The notes: generated by a model from the letters alone, not told the origin. Numbered from the stretch's first letter, positions 50,092-59,653 are shown. The stretch is 64,000 nt of DNA from Streptomyces cynarae (GCF_025642135.1 NZ_CP106793.1:5486001-5550000), one strand, 5' to 3'. Numbers and translations: made by a program.

Positions 50092-50501
50092 GGCCCCGCC
50101 TCCGCCGCCGAGGGGCGCCCCGGACGGGACGGCCGACCCGCCGCTGGGACGACCGAGGCGTCTCCATGCTCGAGTTCGCCGGCTTCCTGCCCGTCCTCCT
50201 CGTCATCGGCATGGCCACCATCCAGCTCGGCCTCATCGGCTACGGCATCAACCAGGCCGGGTCGGGCGCGCGGGCCGCCGCACGGGCCGCCTCACAGAAC
50301 AGGGACGGGGCAGCCGCGGGCATGGCGTCCGTCAGCGGCTGGCTCAGCCCCGAGGTCAACGCTCCCAAGGGCGCCGACACCGCCACCGCCACCGTCACCG
50401 TCCGCGTTCCGGCAGTCATCCCCCTCTTCAGCGGCTGGACCGTCACCCGCCGCGCCACCATGCCCAACGACCCGGAACCCATCATCCCGGGAAGGAGCTG
50501 A
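50088..50501 (+). CDS. TadE-family pseudopilin
   Basis: A 137-residue minor pilin. A basic cytoplasmic N-terminus ends in a prepilin motif (DRG-VSMLEFAG, Glu at +5), then a hydrophobic helix of about 20 residues and an extracytoplasmic domain. It overlaps the previous gene by four bases and is the second TadE module in a row. Processing would need a prepilin peptidase, which is not encoded in the window. Confidence 0.85.
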   Translation: MRPRLRRRGAPRTGRPTRRWDDRGVSMLEFAGFLPVLLVIGMATIQLGLIGYGINQAGSGARAAARAASQNRDGAAAGMASVSGWLSPEVNAPKGADTATATVTVRVPAVIPLFSGWTVTRRATMPNDPEPIIPGRS

Positions 50502-50509
50502 CGACCGGC

Positions 50510-51850
50510 ATGAGCCTCCGCTCCCGTATCGCCGCCCCCGACGACGGGGGAGCCGCCCGTGAGGACGGACACCTCGTCGCGGTCTACCGTGCCAAGCTCC
50601 TGGAGGAGATCGACCTCGCCGAGATGTCGAGCCTCGCCACCGCCGAACGCCGGGTCCGGCTCGAACGCGTCCTCGGGCACATCATCAGCCGCGAGGGCCC
50701 GGTCCTGTCCTCCGCCGAGCGCTCCCAGCTGATTCGCCGGGTCGTCGACGAGGCCCTCGGCCTCGGCGTCCTCGAACCGCTCCTCGCCGACGCCTCCATC
50801 ACCGAGATCATGGTCAACGGCCCCGACTCGATCTTCGTGGAGCGGGCGGGCCGCGTCGAACAGCTCCCGCTCCGCTTCGCCTCCTCCGAGCAGCTGATGC
50901 AGACGATCGAACGCATCGTCTCCACCGTCAACCGCCGCGTCGACGAGTCGAACCCGATGGTCGACGCCCGCCTGCCCACCGGCGAACGCGTCAACGTCAT
51001 CATCCCGCCGCTCGCTCTGACAGGGCCCACCCTCACCATCCGCCGCTTCCCGCGCGCCTACACGCTCCCCGAACTCATCGGCCTGGGCTCGCTGGACGAG
51101 CAGATGCTGATGCTGCTCGCCGCGTTCGTCCGCGCCCGCTTCAACCTGATCGTCAGCGGCGGCACCGGCTCCGGGAAGACGACCCTGCTCAACGCGCTGT
51201 CCGGGCTCATCCCCTCCCAGGAACGCATCATCACCATCGAGGACTCCGCCGAACTCCAGCTCCAGCAGGAGCACGTGATCCGACTGGAGACCCGCCCCCC
51301 GAACGTCGAGGGCAAGGGCCAGATCACCATCCGCGACCTGGTCCGCAACAGCCTGCGGATGCGGCCCGACCGGATCATCGTCGGTGAGGTCCGCGGCGGC
51401 GAGACGCTCGACATGCTCCAGGCGATGTCGACGGGTCACGACGGCTCCCTCGCCACCGTCCACGCCAACTCGGCGGAGGACGCGCTGATGCGGTTGCAGA
51501 CCCTCGGCTCGATGTCGGAGGTCCTGATCCCCTTCGAGGCGCTGAAGGACCAGATCAACTCGGCCGTCGACGTGGTCGTGCAGCTCGCCCGGTACCCCGA
51601 CGGCTCCCGCAAGGTCGTGGAGATCGCACTCGTCGTGTCCCACGGCCGCGAACAGTTCCGCGTCGCCACCGTGTCCCGTTTCGTGCCCCAGCCCCTCGGC
51701 CCCGACCGGATCGTCCGCGGCCGTTTCGAACACCTTCCGCTGCCGCGGTCGATCGCGGAGAAGCTGTACGGCGCGGGCGAACCGCTTCCGCCGGCCTTCG
51801 GGGTCGCGGACGCCCTCGACGTACTGAACACGAGGCAGGCCATCGGATGA
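50510..51850 (+). CDS. cpaF: Pilus assembly/secretion ATPase CpaF/TadA
   Basis: A 446-residue GspE-superfamily hexameric ATPase driving Flp pilus extension. Walker [16 protein letters not shown] is at about residues 216-230, followed by [12 protein letters not shown] (Asp box), the His box and a C-terminal [18 protein letters not shown]. It starts eight bases after the tadE stop. TadA-like enzymes may also power retraction. Confidence 0.94.
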   Translation: MSLRSRIAAPDDGGAAREDGHLVAVYRAKLLEEIDLAEMSSLATAERRVRLERVLGHIISREGPVLSSAERSQLIRRVVDEALGLGVLEPLLADASITEIMVNGPDSIFVERAGRVEQLPLRFASSEQLMQTIERIVSTVNRRVDESNPMVDARLPTGERVNVIIPPLALTGPTLTIRRFPRAYTLPELIGLGSLDEQMLMLLAAFVRARFNLIVSGGTGSGKTTLLNALSGLIPSQERIITIEDSAELQLQQEHVIRLETRPPNVEGKGQITIRDLVRNSLRMRPDRIIVGEVRGGETLDMLQAMSTGHDGSLATVHANSAEDALMRLQTLGSMSEVLIPFEALKDQINSAVDVVVQLARYPDGSRKVVEIALVVSHGREQFRVATVSRFVPQPLGPDRIVRGRFEHLPLPRSIAEKLYGAGEPLPPAFGVADALDVLNTRQAIG

Positions 51851-51875
51851 TCCCCGCCCACCTCAGGAGCCGGTC

Positions 51876-52823
51876 ATGAACGACCCCGCCCTCCTCGCCC
51901 TCGGCGCCACCGTCCTCACCGGCACCCTCGCCGTCGCGGGCGTGCACGCATACGCCTCCGGCCGCGCCCAGCGCCGGGAGCTCGTCGACCGGCTCTCCGG
52001 AGCCGCGGGCGGCCCGATCCGCACGGCGGACGGCCGCGTACGGCGCTTTGCGGCCGTGGACCGCAGGCTGCGCCGCACCCGCCTGGGACGCGCCATCCAC
52101 ATGCGCCTCTCGGCGACGGGCCTCGATCTGACGGCGGGGGAGTTCTTCACCTACGTCACCGCCGTCGTCGTGGCACTGTGGCTGATCGCCGCGTCCACCC
52201 TGGCGCCCTTCTTCGGCCCGATCGCCGGCCTGGTCGGCATCTGGAGCGCCGCCGTCTTCCTCAACTGGCAGCGGCAGAAGCGCATCGAGGCGTTCATCAA
52301 CCAGCTGCCCGACGTGGCCCGTCTGCTGGCCAACGCCACGGCCGCCGGACTCGCCCTGCGCACCGCGCTCGCCATGGCGGCGGAGGAGCTGGAGGCTCCG
52401 GCGGGCGAGGAACTGGCCCGGGTCGCCGACCAGCTGTCGCTGGGCCGCTCGGTCGACGACGCCCTGGACGAACTGGCCGAACGCCTCCCGTCGCGCGAGC
52501 TGATCGTCCTCGTCACCACCCTCGTCCTGGCGAACAAGGCGGGCGGCTCGGTGGTCAACTCGCTGCGCAACCTCACCCAGACCCTGGAGGACCGCAAGGA
52601 GACCCGGCGCGAGGTCCGCACGATGCTCTCCGAGGTCAACGCGACGGCCTTCACGGTCCCGATGCTCGGCCTGGGTTCGCTGATCCTGGTCAACTCCTCG
52701 AACGAGGGCGCCCTGGCCCGTGTCACCGGCTCCCCGCTCGGCCAGGGCCTGGTCCTGCTCTCCCTCGGCCTCTACACGATCGGCTTCTTCGTCATCCGCC
52801 GTCTCGGCAAGATCGAAGTGTGA
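51876..52823 (+). CDS. tadB: Inner-membrane pilus platform protein TadB
   Basis: A 315-residue protein with a GspF/T2SSF domain and about four membrane segments; FINQLPDVARLLANATAAG and the C-terminal VLANKAGGSVVNSLRNLTQT are typical. With TadC it forms the membrane platform that couples CpaF to pilin assembly. GGAGCCGGTC upstream of ATG 51876 is its ribosome site. Confidence 0.9.
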   Translation: MNDPALLALGATVLTGTLAVAGVHAYASGRAQRRELVDRLSGAAGGPIRTADGRVRRFAAVDRRLRRTRLGRAIHMRLSATGLDLTAGEFFTYVTAVVVALWLIAASTLAPFFGPIAGLVGIWSAAVFLNWQRQKRIEAFINQLPDVARLLANATAAGLALRTALAMAAEELEAPAGEELARVADQLSLGRSVDDALDELAERLPSRELIVLVTTLVLANKAGGSVVNSLRNLTQTLEDRKETRREVRTMLSEVNATAFTVPMLGLGSLILVNSSNEGALARVTGSPLGQGLVLLSLGLYTIGFFVIRRLGKIEV

Positions 52824-52836
52824 GGGGGAGAACGCG

Positions 52837-53727
52837 ATGCTTCCGCTGCTCCTCGCCCTGCTGATGGCGGTGTCCGTCGCGGGCGTCCTCCTCGGCATCC
52901 GGATGATCCGCGCGGACGTGAGACTTCCGAGCGATCTCGCACTCGCCCTGGAGGTCGGCGCGACCCGGGTCTCCAAGGCGGGCTCGGCGGTCGACCGCCT
53001 CGGCATCCGCTTCGCCCCACTCGTGCTGCGCCTCATGGGTCCGCGCCGAGTCGAGGCCAAACGCCGCCGCATCGACATGGCGGGCAACCCCGGCGGCCTG
53101 ACCCTGAACCGCTACGCCGCACGCCGGGCGGTCTACGGCATCTTCGGCCTGGTCCTCGGCCTGATGTTCCTCACGAACGGCCAACTGCTCTTTGCCGCCG
53201 CGACGTTCGCCTTCGGGCTGTTCGCCGCCGACGCCCTGATCTGGCAGGCCATCCGCGAACGCAAGGACGTCATCGACCGCACCCTGCCGGACTTCCTGGA
53301 CGTCCTCGCGGTCGTCGTCTCGGCCGGCCTCGGCTTCCGGCAGGCCCTCGACCGGGTCGCGGAGAAGTACGAGGGCCCCTGGGCGGACGAGCTGCGCATC
53401 ACCCTGCGTCAGATGGACATGGGCGTCAGCCGCCGCCAGGCCTTCGACGAACTGCGCAGGCGCAACTCCTCCGAACAGGTCGCACAGTTCGTCTCCGCGC
53501 TGCAACAGGGCGAGGAACTGGGCTCGCCCATCGCCGAAACCCTCATCCAGCTGGCCACTGACATGCGCCGCACGGACGCCCAGAACGCCCGCCGCCGCGC
53601 CGCCAAGACGATCCCCAAGGCCACGCTGGTCACCCTGGTGTTCATGCTCCCGGCGACGATGATCCTGATCGCGACGGGGATGTTCCTGGGGTCGGGGACG
53701 GACTTCGGATCGATTCTGGGCCGATGA
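52837..53727 (+). CDS. tadC: Inner-membrane pilus platform protein TadC
   Basis: A 296-residue T2SSF-domain protein, the partner of TadB; conserved DRTLPDFLDVLAVVVSAGLG and ELGSPIAETLIQLATDMR. Starts 13 bases after tadB with GAGGGGGAG as ribosome site. Its stop overlaps the start of the sensor kinase gene, which is unusual for Tad loci and points to co-regulation of assembly and signalling. Confidence 0.9.
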   Translation: MLPLLLALLMAVSVAGVLLGIRMIRADVRLPSDLALALEVGATRVSKAGSAVDRLGIRFAPLVLRLMGPRRVEAKRRRIDMAGNPGGLTLNRYAARRAVYGIFGLVLGLMFLTNGQLLFAAATFAFGLFAADALIWQAIRERKDVIDRTLPDFLDVLAVVVSAGLGFRQALDRVAEKYEGPWADELRITLRQMDMGVSRRQAFDELRRRNSSEQVAQFVSALQQGEELGSPIAETLIQLATDMRRTDAQNARRRAAKTIPKATLVTLVFMLPATMILIATGMFLGSGTDFGSILGR

Positions 53728-55028
53728 CGATGAGCCGCACGAGTCACCCCGCCCCCGGGTACTTGGAGGACGACGCCCCCGCTCCCGCCAGCGTCCGCCT
53801 CCAGCTCGGCGCGCTCCAGGCGCTGTGCCGCCAGACCGTGGCCGTACGCCTCGCCCTGATCCTGATCGGCACACCCTTCGCCCTGGCCAACACGCCCGAA
53901 GACGGCCCCCGCCACGCCGTCGTCGCGGCAGCCGTCCTCGGCGTCACGGCCTCGTACGCCGTGCTCCGTGACTGGGACCGCGTGGGCCCGCGCCTCCTCG
54001 CGCACCCCACGCTGATGGCGCTGGACCTGCTCTTCGTCGCCACACTGCTCCTGACCGCCTCCCCGGCCTCCCCCCTCGCGTACGCCACGGCCTGCACGCC
54101 CTTGCTGTCCGGCCTGCTGTACGGCTGGCGCGGCGCCGGGGTCCTCACGGGTCTGCAACTCGCGGTGGTGTTCTCGGTCTTCCGGGCTTGGGAACACCAC
54201 CCCGGCGCGGCCACCAGCACGCTCCTCATCGCCGGTTTCTGCGTCGCCGCCGGCATCATCGGCGTGACCTTGCGCAACCTGATGTTCCGTTTCGGCGCGG
54301 CCGGCGAGGCGCTGTCCCAAGCCAATGCCCGCCTGGCCGCTGCGGAGGCGGTGGAGTCCGAACGGGCCCGCCTGGCCAGGGAGATGCACGACTCGGTGGC
54401 GAAGACGCTGCACGGCCTGGCCCTGGCGGCACAGGCACTGGCAGCCTCGGCGGAACACGGCGACCCGGACACGCTCAAGCGCCAGGCCACGCTGGTCGCC
54501 GGGGCCGCACGCAGAGCGGCGGCGGAGTCCCGCGACCTGCTCTCCGACCTGCGCCGCCGTACGGGCGTCACACCGGATCACCTGGACCTGGCGGCCGAAC
54601 TCGCCCTCCTGAGGGAGGATTTCGAGAACCGCACCGACACGCCAGTGGCCCTGAGAGGACCGGACGCCCTCCCGCTCCTGCCGTACACGACCGCCCAGCA
54701 CGTCCTGGCGATCGTCTCGGAGGCGCTGGAGAACACCCACCGCCACGCCCGAGCGAGCCGGGTACGGATCGAACTCGAGGCGCCCGGCAACGCGGCGCTG
54801 GACCTGCGGGTGGAGGACAACGGTGTCGGTCTGCCCCCGTCGACCACGGCCGAGAGCCTGGCGAAAACCGGCCACTTCGGGCTGCTCGGCATGACGGAAC
54901 GCGCCGCGTCACTGGGCGGCCACCTCAGCCTGGGCCGCTCACCGCTGGGCGGCGCCGAGATCCACCTGCACGTCCCCCTCCCCGCGACCGCTTCCCCCAC
55001 CCCGCAAGAGGAGGCCGCACATGCCTGA
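53724..55028 (+). CDS. Sensor histidine kinase, NarL-type
   Basis: A 434-residue membrane kinase: four to six N-terminal membrane segments (about 40-185) with little extracellular loop, HisKA_3 dimerisation region with AREMHDSVAKTLHGL (phospho-His near 223) and an HATPase with NTHRHARAS, VEDNGVGLP and GHFGLLGMTERA. It is translationally coupled to tadC upstream and to the regulator downstream, so it is part of the Tad operon and likely controls pilus expression. The signal sensed is unknown. Confidence 0.9.
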   Translation: MTMSRTSHPAPGYLEDDAPAPASVRLQLGALQALCRQTVAVRLALILIGTPFALANTPEDGPRHAVVAAAVLGVTASYAVLRDWDRVGPRLLAHPTLMALDLLFVATLLLTASPASPLAYATACTPLLSGLLYGWRGAGVLTGLQLAVVFSVFRAWEHHPGAATSTLLIAGFCVAAGIIGVTLRNLMFRFGAAGEALSQANARLAAAEAVESERARLAREMHDSVAKTLHGLALAAQALAASAEHGDPDTLKRQATLVAGAARRAAAESRDLLSDLRRRTGVTPDHLDLAAELALLREDFENRTDTPVALRGPDALPLLPYTTAQHVLAIVSEALENTHRHARASRVRIELEAPGNAALDLRVEDNGVGLPPSTTAESLAKTGHFGLLGMTERAASLGGHLSLGRSPLGGAEIHLHVPLPATASPTPQEEAAHA

Positions 55029-55776
55029 CCTGCCTGACCAGGCACATCCCGGCCCGCGTCTGCGCGTCCTCGTGGCCGACGACAATCCCGTCGTCCGGGC
55101 GGGCCTGACCGCCCTGCTGGCCGTCCACCACGACATCGAGGTGGTAGCGGAGGCGGCGGACGGCACGCAGGCCCTCATGTACGCCGCCCGGCACCGTCCC
55201 GACGTCGTCCTCCTGGACCACCGCATGCCGGGCACGGACGGCCTGACGGCACTGCCGCGACTGGCCGCCCAGGCCCCCGTGATGATGCTGACGTACAGCA
55301 GAGAACCCGAGGTGGTGGCGGAGGCACTGCGCCGCGGGGCCTCGGGCTACCTGGTCCACGGGGAGTTCACCGCGGCGGAACTGATCGCGGCCGTACGGGG
55401 TCTCAGGGAGGGCCGACGGACGGTGTCCCCGTGCGCTGTCCGGTCTTCGCTCGGCGTTTCCTACGAAGAGAAGGAAGTCTCTTCGCACCTGCAACCAGTT
55501 GTGGCACAGTCGTCGGGGGTTCCGCCCGCCCGGGCGGGGGGACTGCGGCGCCGTGCCGCGGGGTGGCCGGCCTTCGGGCTGAGTTCGAGGGAGGTGGAGG
55601 TCATGGACCTCATCGCGGCCGGTATGAACAACCGGCAGATCGCCGCCGCCTGCTTCATCAGCGAGAAGACGGTCAAGAACCACATCAACCGCATCTTCGC
55701 GAAGCTGCACAGTTCATCGCGGAGCGAAGCGATCGCTCACTGGCTCGGGACGGCTCGCGAGGGGTGGAGCCGATGA
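55021..55776 (+). CDS. LuxR/NarL-type response regulator
   Basis: A 251-residue regulator. Receiver domain with acidic pair Asp20-Asp21 and phospho-acceptor Asp66 (VVLLDHRMP); C-terminal HTH (SSREVEVMDLIAAGMNNRQI, then SEKTVKNHINRIF). The inter-domain segment, about residues 135-175, is longer than usual and less codon-biased. It overlaps the kinase gene by eight bases. The kinase-regulator pair presumably regulates this Tad locus. Confidence 0.9.
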   Translation: MPDLPDQAHPGPRLRVLVADDNPVVRAGLTALLAVHHDIEVVAEAADGTQALMYAARHRPDVVLLDHRMPGTDGLTALPRLAAQAPVMMLTYSREPEVVAEALRRGASGYLVHGEFTAAELIAAVRGLREGRRTVSPCAVRSSLGVSYEEKEVSSHLQPVVAQSSGVPPARAGGLRRRAAGWPAFGLSSREVEVMDLIAAGMNNRQIAAACFISEKTVKNHINRIFAKLHSSSRSEAIAHWLGTAREGWSR

Positions 55777-55884
55777 GCGCGCCGACGCCCGGAAGTTGGG
55801 CCCCTGGGCCCACGAAGAGTGAGGGAGCTCTCACCTACGGTGTTTCGGTTGGTGGTTGCCGCATCGGGTGGGAGGGCCGGGGCC

Positions 55885-56100
55885 ATGATGAGCAGGATCA
55901 GGCGCGGGGTGGGCACGTGGGGGCGGACCGTGGTGGCCCGGATGCGGGGGGCCGGGCGGGATGCGGGGGCGGGGTTCGTGGAGTATGCGGGGCTGATGAT
56001 CATCGTCGCCGCCATCTTCACCATGGTCCACGGCTTGGGTCTCGACAACATCATCTCGCAGGCGATTTTGCGCGCCGTGAACAACGTCACCGGCGGCTGA
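55885..56100 (+). CDS. flp: Flp-type major pilin
   Basis: A 71-residue prepilin. A basic leader of about 26 residues ends at Gly, with AGFVEYAGLMIIVAAIF after it; Glu is at +5 and Tyr at +6, the Flp signature, so the mature pilin is about 45 residues. ATG 55885 follows GGGAGGG; the frame also opens at GTG 55819, giving a longer leader. It is the structural subunit for the machinery encoded upstream, and sits after the two-component genes. Its TGA overlaps the putative start of the next gene. Confidence 0.85.
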   Translation: MMSRIRRGVGTWGRTVVARMRGAGRDAGAGFVEYAGLMIIVAAIFTMVHGLGLDNIISQAILRAVNNVTGG

Positions 56101-56708
56101 CCCTCACCCAGCGGCTGAACGACCGTGGACAGACCCTCCCTATCTACATCTGGCTGACCGGGATCCTGCTGTTCGCCGCGTTCGCCTTCTTCGCCTTCGC
56201 ACAAGCAGCGTCTGCCCGCAACGGAGCTCAGTCCGCGGCGGACGCCGCCGCTTTGGCGGCGGCACAGGATGCCCGCGACCAACTGATGGACCGTCTCGAG
56301 GCCGTCATCGGGCAGGATGACGACTGGCTGACCTGGTTGGGCGGCAGACTGCCCGCTGACGACGGGACCCCCACCGCCGCCGCGCAGCGATTGGCCGCTG
56401 AGAACGACTCGACCGTCGAGGGCGGAATCCAGCCGGTAACCAGGGGTGGCTATCCCGGATTCCAGGTGGCTGTGCGGACGAACTACACGGTGGGTGACTC
56501 GGTCATTCCCGGCACGGAGGGCATCCATGCGAGGGCCCATGCCATTGCAGTCATCCAACCACGATGCGACTTCGACTCGAACGCTGATCCCAAGAAGCCC
56601 GTGCAACTGAACTGCGACGGCCAGATCGTGGACATCGACCCTAAGGATTTCAAACCAGTCGACCTTCCTGACGCGTCCGTGCTGTTCTCCGTATATCTGG
56701 CCGAGTGA
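56097..56708 (+). CDS. TadG-like pilus protein with non-canonical CTG start
   Basis: About 203 residues. A cytoplasmic N-terminus (LTQRLNDRGQTLPIYIW), one membrane helix and SARNGAQSAADAAALAAAQ, the hallmark of streptomycete TadG-like proteins, then an extracytoplasmic domain with two Cys. No ATG, GTG or TTG is available in this frame after the pilin gene begins; the only start-like codon at the expected place is CTG 56097, overlapping the pilin TGA. In frame, ATG 55773 would give a 311-residue form whose first part is the pilin gene out of frame; this is unlikely. Confidence 0.7.
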   Translation: MTLTQRLNDRGQTLPIYIWLTGILLFAAFAFFAFAQAASARNGAQSAADAAALAAAQDARDQLMDRLEAVIGQDDDWLTWLGGRLPADDGTPTAAAQRLAAENDSTVEGGIQPVTRGGYPGFQVAVRTNYTVGDSVIPGTEGIHARAHAIAVIQPRCDFDSNADPKKPVQLNCDGQIVDIDPKDFKPVDLPDASVLFSVYLAE

Positions 56709-56723
56709 AAGGAAGCCGTACCG

Positions 56724-57317
56724 ATGGACTTTCGGCACACCCTGAAGGGCCGCAGGGCGCTGAGTGCGGTCGCGGTGGCGACTGGGCTGCTCCTCACGGT
56801 GGCCGGTTGTGGTGGAGGAGGTGACGACACGTCGGACAAGGGAACGACGACTGCGTCCGCTCCTGCCCGGAGCAGCAGCAACGGACATCAGGAGCAATCG
56901 CAGGCACCTCAGTCGGAGGCGGCGCTCGCTGAGGTGAAAGGGGAGAATGGCCTGACCTTGACAGTTACCTCCGCCAAGCGCGACAACGGGGGTTTCGTAA
57001 CAGTTGAGGGAACCGTCACGAACAACACTGGCAGCCCGTGGGTCGGGGGCACGTGGCGCGGAGACGAGCAGGAACTGGCCAAGAATGGCGGGTCAATCGC
57101 CGGTGCCAGCCTGATCGATCAGAAGGGCAAGAAGAGGTACCTCATCTTGCGTGACACTTCCGGCCGCTGTCTCTGCACGCAATTCAGTGGTGGAGTCAAG
57201 AACGGTGAGACCGTGCAGTGGTTCGCTCAGTTCCCCGCACCGCCCCAAGGCACCGACAAGGTCGACTTCCAGGTCGGCTCCATGCCCCCTGCTTCCATCG
57301 ACATCTCCGAGGGGTGA
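56724..57317 (+). CDS. Secreted lipoprotein
   Basis: A 197-residue lipoprotein: signal with lipobox LTVAGC, lipidated Cys at about 30, a Ser/Thr/Gln-rich linker (about 33-68) and a C-terminal immunoglobulin-like beta domain with TVTNNTGSPWVGG and GRCLC. ATG 56724 is 16 bases after tadG with GAAAGGAAG as ribosome site. It probably belongs to the Tad operon and could anchor or dock the pilus at the membrane. Confidence 0.83.
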   Translation: MDFRHTLKGRRALSAVAVATGLLLTVAGCGGGGDDTSDKGTTTASAPARSSSNGHQEQSQAPQSEAALAEVKGENGLTLTVTSAKRDNGGFVTVEGTVTNNTGSPWVGGTWRGDEQELAKNGGSIAGASLIDQKGKKRYLILRDTSGRCLCTQFSGGVKNGETVQWFAQFPAPPQGTDKVDFQVGSMPPASIDISEG

Positions 57318-57324
57318 CCGACCC

Positions 57325-57987
57325 ATGCGCCGCCCCCACCGACCGGCCACTGTGCTGACGTGTCTGACGGCCCTCATGTTGGCAGGTGGTCCCACAGCCG
57401 TCGCCGACGACAACCCCAGCGCACCCCCCGGCGCCGTGACCACCTCCCCACCCCCCTCCATCGACCCCGCCAGCCCGGGTCTGAAGCTCGCTGATGGGGC
57501 CGCTCTCGCGCCCGCCAAGGTGTTGGACATCAAGTCCGTCGTGGAGGACCTCGGTGGTGAGGAGCGCCGCGAGGACACCAACGAGAACGTCACCTTCGCG
57601 CTCCAGGCGGAAGTGCTGTTCCCCAAGGACAGCTCCAAGCTGAACCCGGAGGCGCGTTCCCGTATCGACGCGATCGCGGACGAGATCAAGAAGCAGAACG
57701 GGACCACCGTCCGCGTCTTCGGCTTCACCGACAACCTCGGCTCGTACGCCCACGGCCTGACCCTGTCCAAACAGCGCGCGGAGGCGGTCCACGACCAACT
57801 GGCCGCCCGCCTCGGCGGCAACGTCACCTTCGAGGTGCGCGGCTACAGCGAGGACTACCCGATCGCGGACAACTCCACGGAAGAGGGCCGCCGCAAGAAC
57901 CGCCGGGTGGAGGTGTCGTTCCCGAGGGGAGGCTCGGCGGGTGCCGGTACGTCGGGCGACGGCGGCGCGGCGATTTCCGGTGGCTGA
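57325..57987 (+). CDS. OmpA-family peptidoglycan-binding protein
   Basis: A 220-residue exported protein. A signal peptide, a Pro-rich linker to about residue 60, then an OmpA C-terminal domain with FPKDSSKLNPEARSRIDAIA and GFTDNLGSYAHGLTLSKQRA and the terminal RKNRRVEVSF that bind diaminopimelic peptidoglycan. In a bacterium without an outer membrane it would tie the pilus machine to the cell wall. It starts seven bases after the lipoprotein gene and ends the Tad operon. Confidence 0.87.
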   Translation: MRRPHRPATVLTCLTALMLAGGPTAVADDNPSAPPGAVTTSPPPSIDPASPGLKLADGAALAPAKVLDIKSVVEDLGGEERREDTNENVTFALQAEVLFPKDSSKLNPEARSRIDAIADEIKKQNGTTVRVFGFTDNLGSYAHGLTLSKQRAEAVHDQLAARLGGNVTFEVRGYSEDYPIADNSTEEGRRKNRRVEVSFPRGGSAGAGTSGDGGAAISGG

Positions 57988-58069
57988 CACTCCGGGAGGA
58001 ACCGATCAGGAGACGCCTGCGCTGAGTACCGTGGGCGCCGGTGCCGGTCGAACGTCGATGAGGTGGACC

Positions 58070-58645
58070 ATGAGGAAGATCGTCCTGATGATGTCGGTGT
58101 CCCTCGACGGCTATATGGAGGGTCCGAACCGCGAGATCGACTGGCATCTCGTCGACGAGGAACTCCACCAGCACTTCAACGACGTCCTGAAGGAGATGGG
58201 CGCCTTCCTCGATGGGCGGGTCACCTACGAGCTCATGGCCGGCTACTGGCCCGACGCCGACCGGGACCCCGACGCCTCCGCCTCCGTCGTCGAGTTCGCA
58301 CGCATCTGGCGGAACATGCCGAAGGTCGTGTTCTCCCGCACCCTCCAGCACGCCGACCGGCACACCACCATCGTCCGGGACGTGGTCGTCGACGACATCC
58401 TCGCGCTCAAGGCACAGGAGGGCGGCGACCTCGCGCTCGGCGGTGCCGAACTGGCCGCGGAGTTCCTGCGGCACGACCTCGTCGACGAGTTCCGCGTGTA
58501 CGTCCACCCGGTCCTCCTCGGCCGCGGCAAACGACTGTTCCCGGAGGGCGACGCACTCACCGCCCTCCGGCTGATCGACTCCCGCCGGTTCGGCAACGGT
58601 GTCGTGCTCCTGCACTACGAGCGCCCCGAGACGGGCCGCCCGTAA
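58070..58645 (+). CDS. RibD C-terminal / dihydrofolate-reductase-like protein
   Basis: A 191-residue protein of the RibD-C family. It begins RKIVLMMSVSLDGYMEGPNR and has the family's GGAELAAEFLRHDLVDEFRV and HPVLLGRGKRLF. Members reduce an unknown substrate with NADPH. Start ATG 58070 with GAGGTGG close by; an ATG at 58058 is in frame. Possibly co-transcribed with the flavin oxidoreductase 40 bases downstream. Confidence 0.88.
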   Translation: MRKIVLMMSVSLDGYMEGPNREIDWHLVDEELHQHFNDVLKEMGAFLDGRVTYELMAGYWPDADRDPDASASVVEFARIWRNMPKVVFSRTLQHADRHTTIVRDVVVDDILALKAQEGGDLALGGAELAAEFLRHDLVDEFRVYVHPVLLGRGKRLFPEGDALTALRLIDSRRFGNGVVLLHYERPETGRP

Positions 58646-58685
58646 AGGTGTTGCCCGGCCGACATCCGCTGGGTAGGAAGGCCGC

Positions 58686-59548
58686 ATGACTGGACTCGGT
58701 GCTGTGTTCCGCCCCCAACTGCCCCCGGAGCGACTGCGGACGATCGCGCGGCTCGCGGAGGAGGCGGGCCTGGAGGAGCTGTGGCTGTGGGAGGACTGCT
58801 TCCTGGAAGGGGGAATCTCCACGGCGTCCGCCGCGCTCGCCTGGACCGAAAGGCTGCGCGTGGGCGTCGGACTGCTGCCCGTCCCGCTCAGGAACGTCGC
58901 GCTCACCGCGATGGAGGCCGCCACGCTGGAGCGCATGTTCCCCGGGCGGGCCGTCCTCTGCGTCGGGCATGGTGTCCAGAGCTGGATGGGGCAGGTCGGT
59001 GCCCGCGCCGAGTCGCCCATGACGCTGCTGAGGGAGTACCTGGACGCGCTGCGGGCCCTGCTGCGCGGCGAGCGGGTCACCACGGACGGGCGGTACGTGA
59101 AGCTGGACGACGTCGCCCTGGACTGGCCGCCGGCGCAGGCCGTCCGCGTCCTCGCCGGGGTCACCGGTCCGCGGTCGCTGCGGCTGTCCGGTGAGGCGGC
59201 GGACGGCACGCTCCTCACCGCCGCCACGTCACCGGAGGGCGTGCGGGCGGCCCGTGGGATCGTCGACGAGGGACGCGCGGCGGCGGCCGCAACGACCCCC
59301 ACCCCGTCGTCGTCTACCTGCGTGCCGCCACCGGCCCGGACGCCGCCGCCCGGGTGCGCGCCGAGATCGAGCAGGAGGGCGGGGCGACACATGGCGTGGC
59401 CGGGGACGCGGGCACGGTCGCCAAGGCCGTGCAGCAACTCGCGGAGGCGGGTGCCGACACGGTGGTCCTGCAGCCGACCGGCGACGAACCGGACCCGGAG
59501 GGGTTCGTGCGGTTCGTGGCCGAGGAGGTACGGCCGCTCGTGCCGTAG
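58686..59548 (+). pseudogene. LLM-class flavin oxidoreductase, frameshifted
   Basis: Residues 1-200 read as a luciferase-like F420- or FMN-dependent oxidoreductase (LPVPLRNVALTAMEAATLER, GVTGPRSLRLSGEAADGTLL). Near base 59285 the frame loses its codon bias, while the frame one base away continues with the correct family C-terminus (VRAEIEQEGG, then VVLQPTGDEPDPEGFVRFV) and stops at 59548. Restoring one G in the G/C-rich run at 59278-59290 rejoins them into about 287 residues. It is either a true single-base deletion or a sequencing error. Confidence 0.8.
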
Positions 59549-59653
59549 GCCGGCCGGCCCGCTGGGCCGGTTCCGGCGCTGGGCCGGTCACCCATGATCC
59601 GGTCACCCGTAAATCGGTCGCGTCCGGTTCCGTGGCGCTGGGAAGATCACGGC

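Noticed and set aside
55773..56708. Single 311-codon protein from ATG 55773 through the TadG region
   Set aside because: Its first 108 codons are the pilin gene read out of frame; the well-supported Flp pilin must occupy that DNA.
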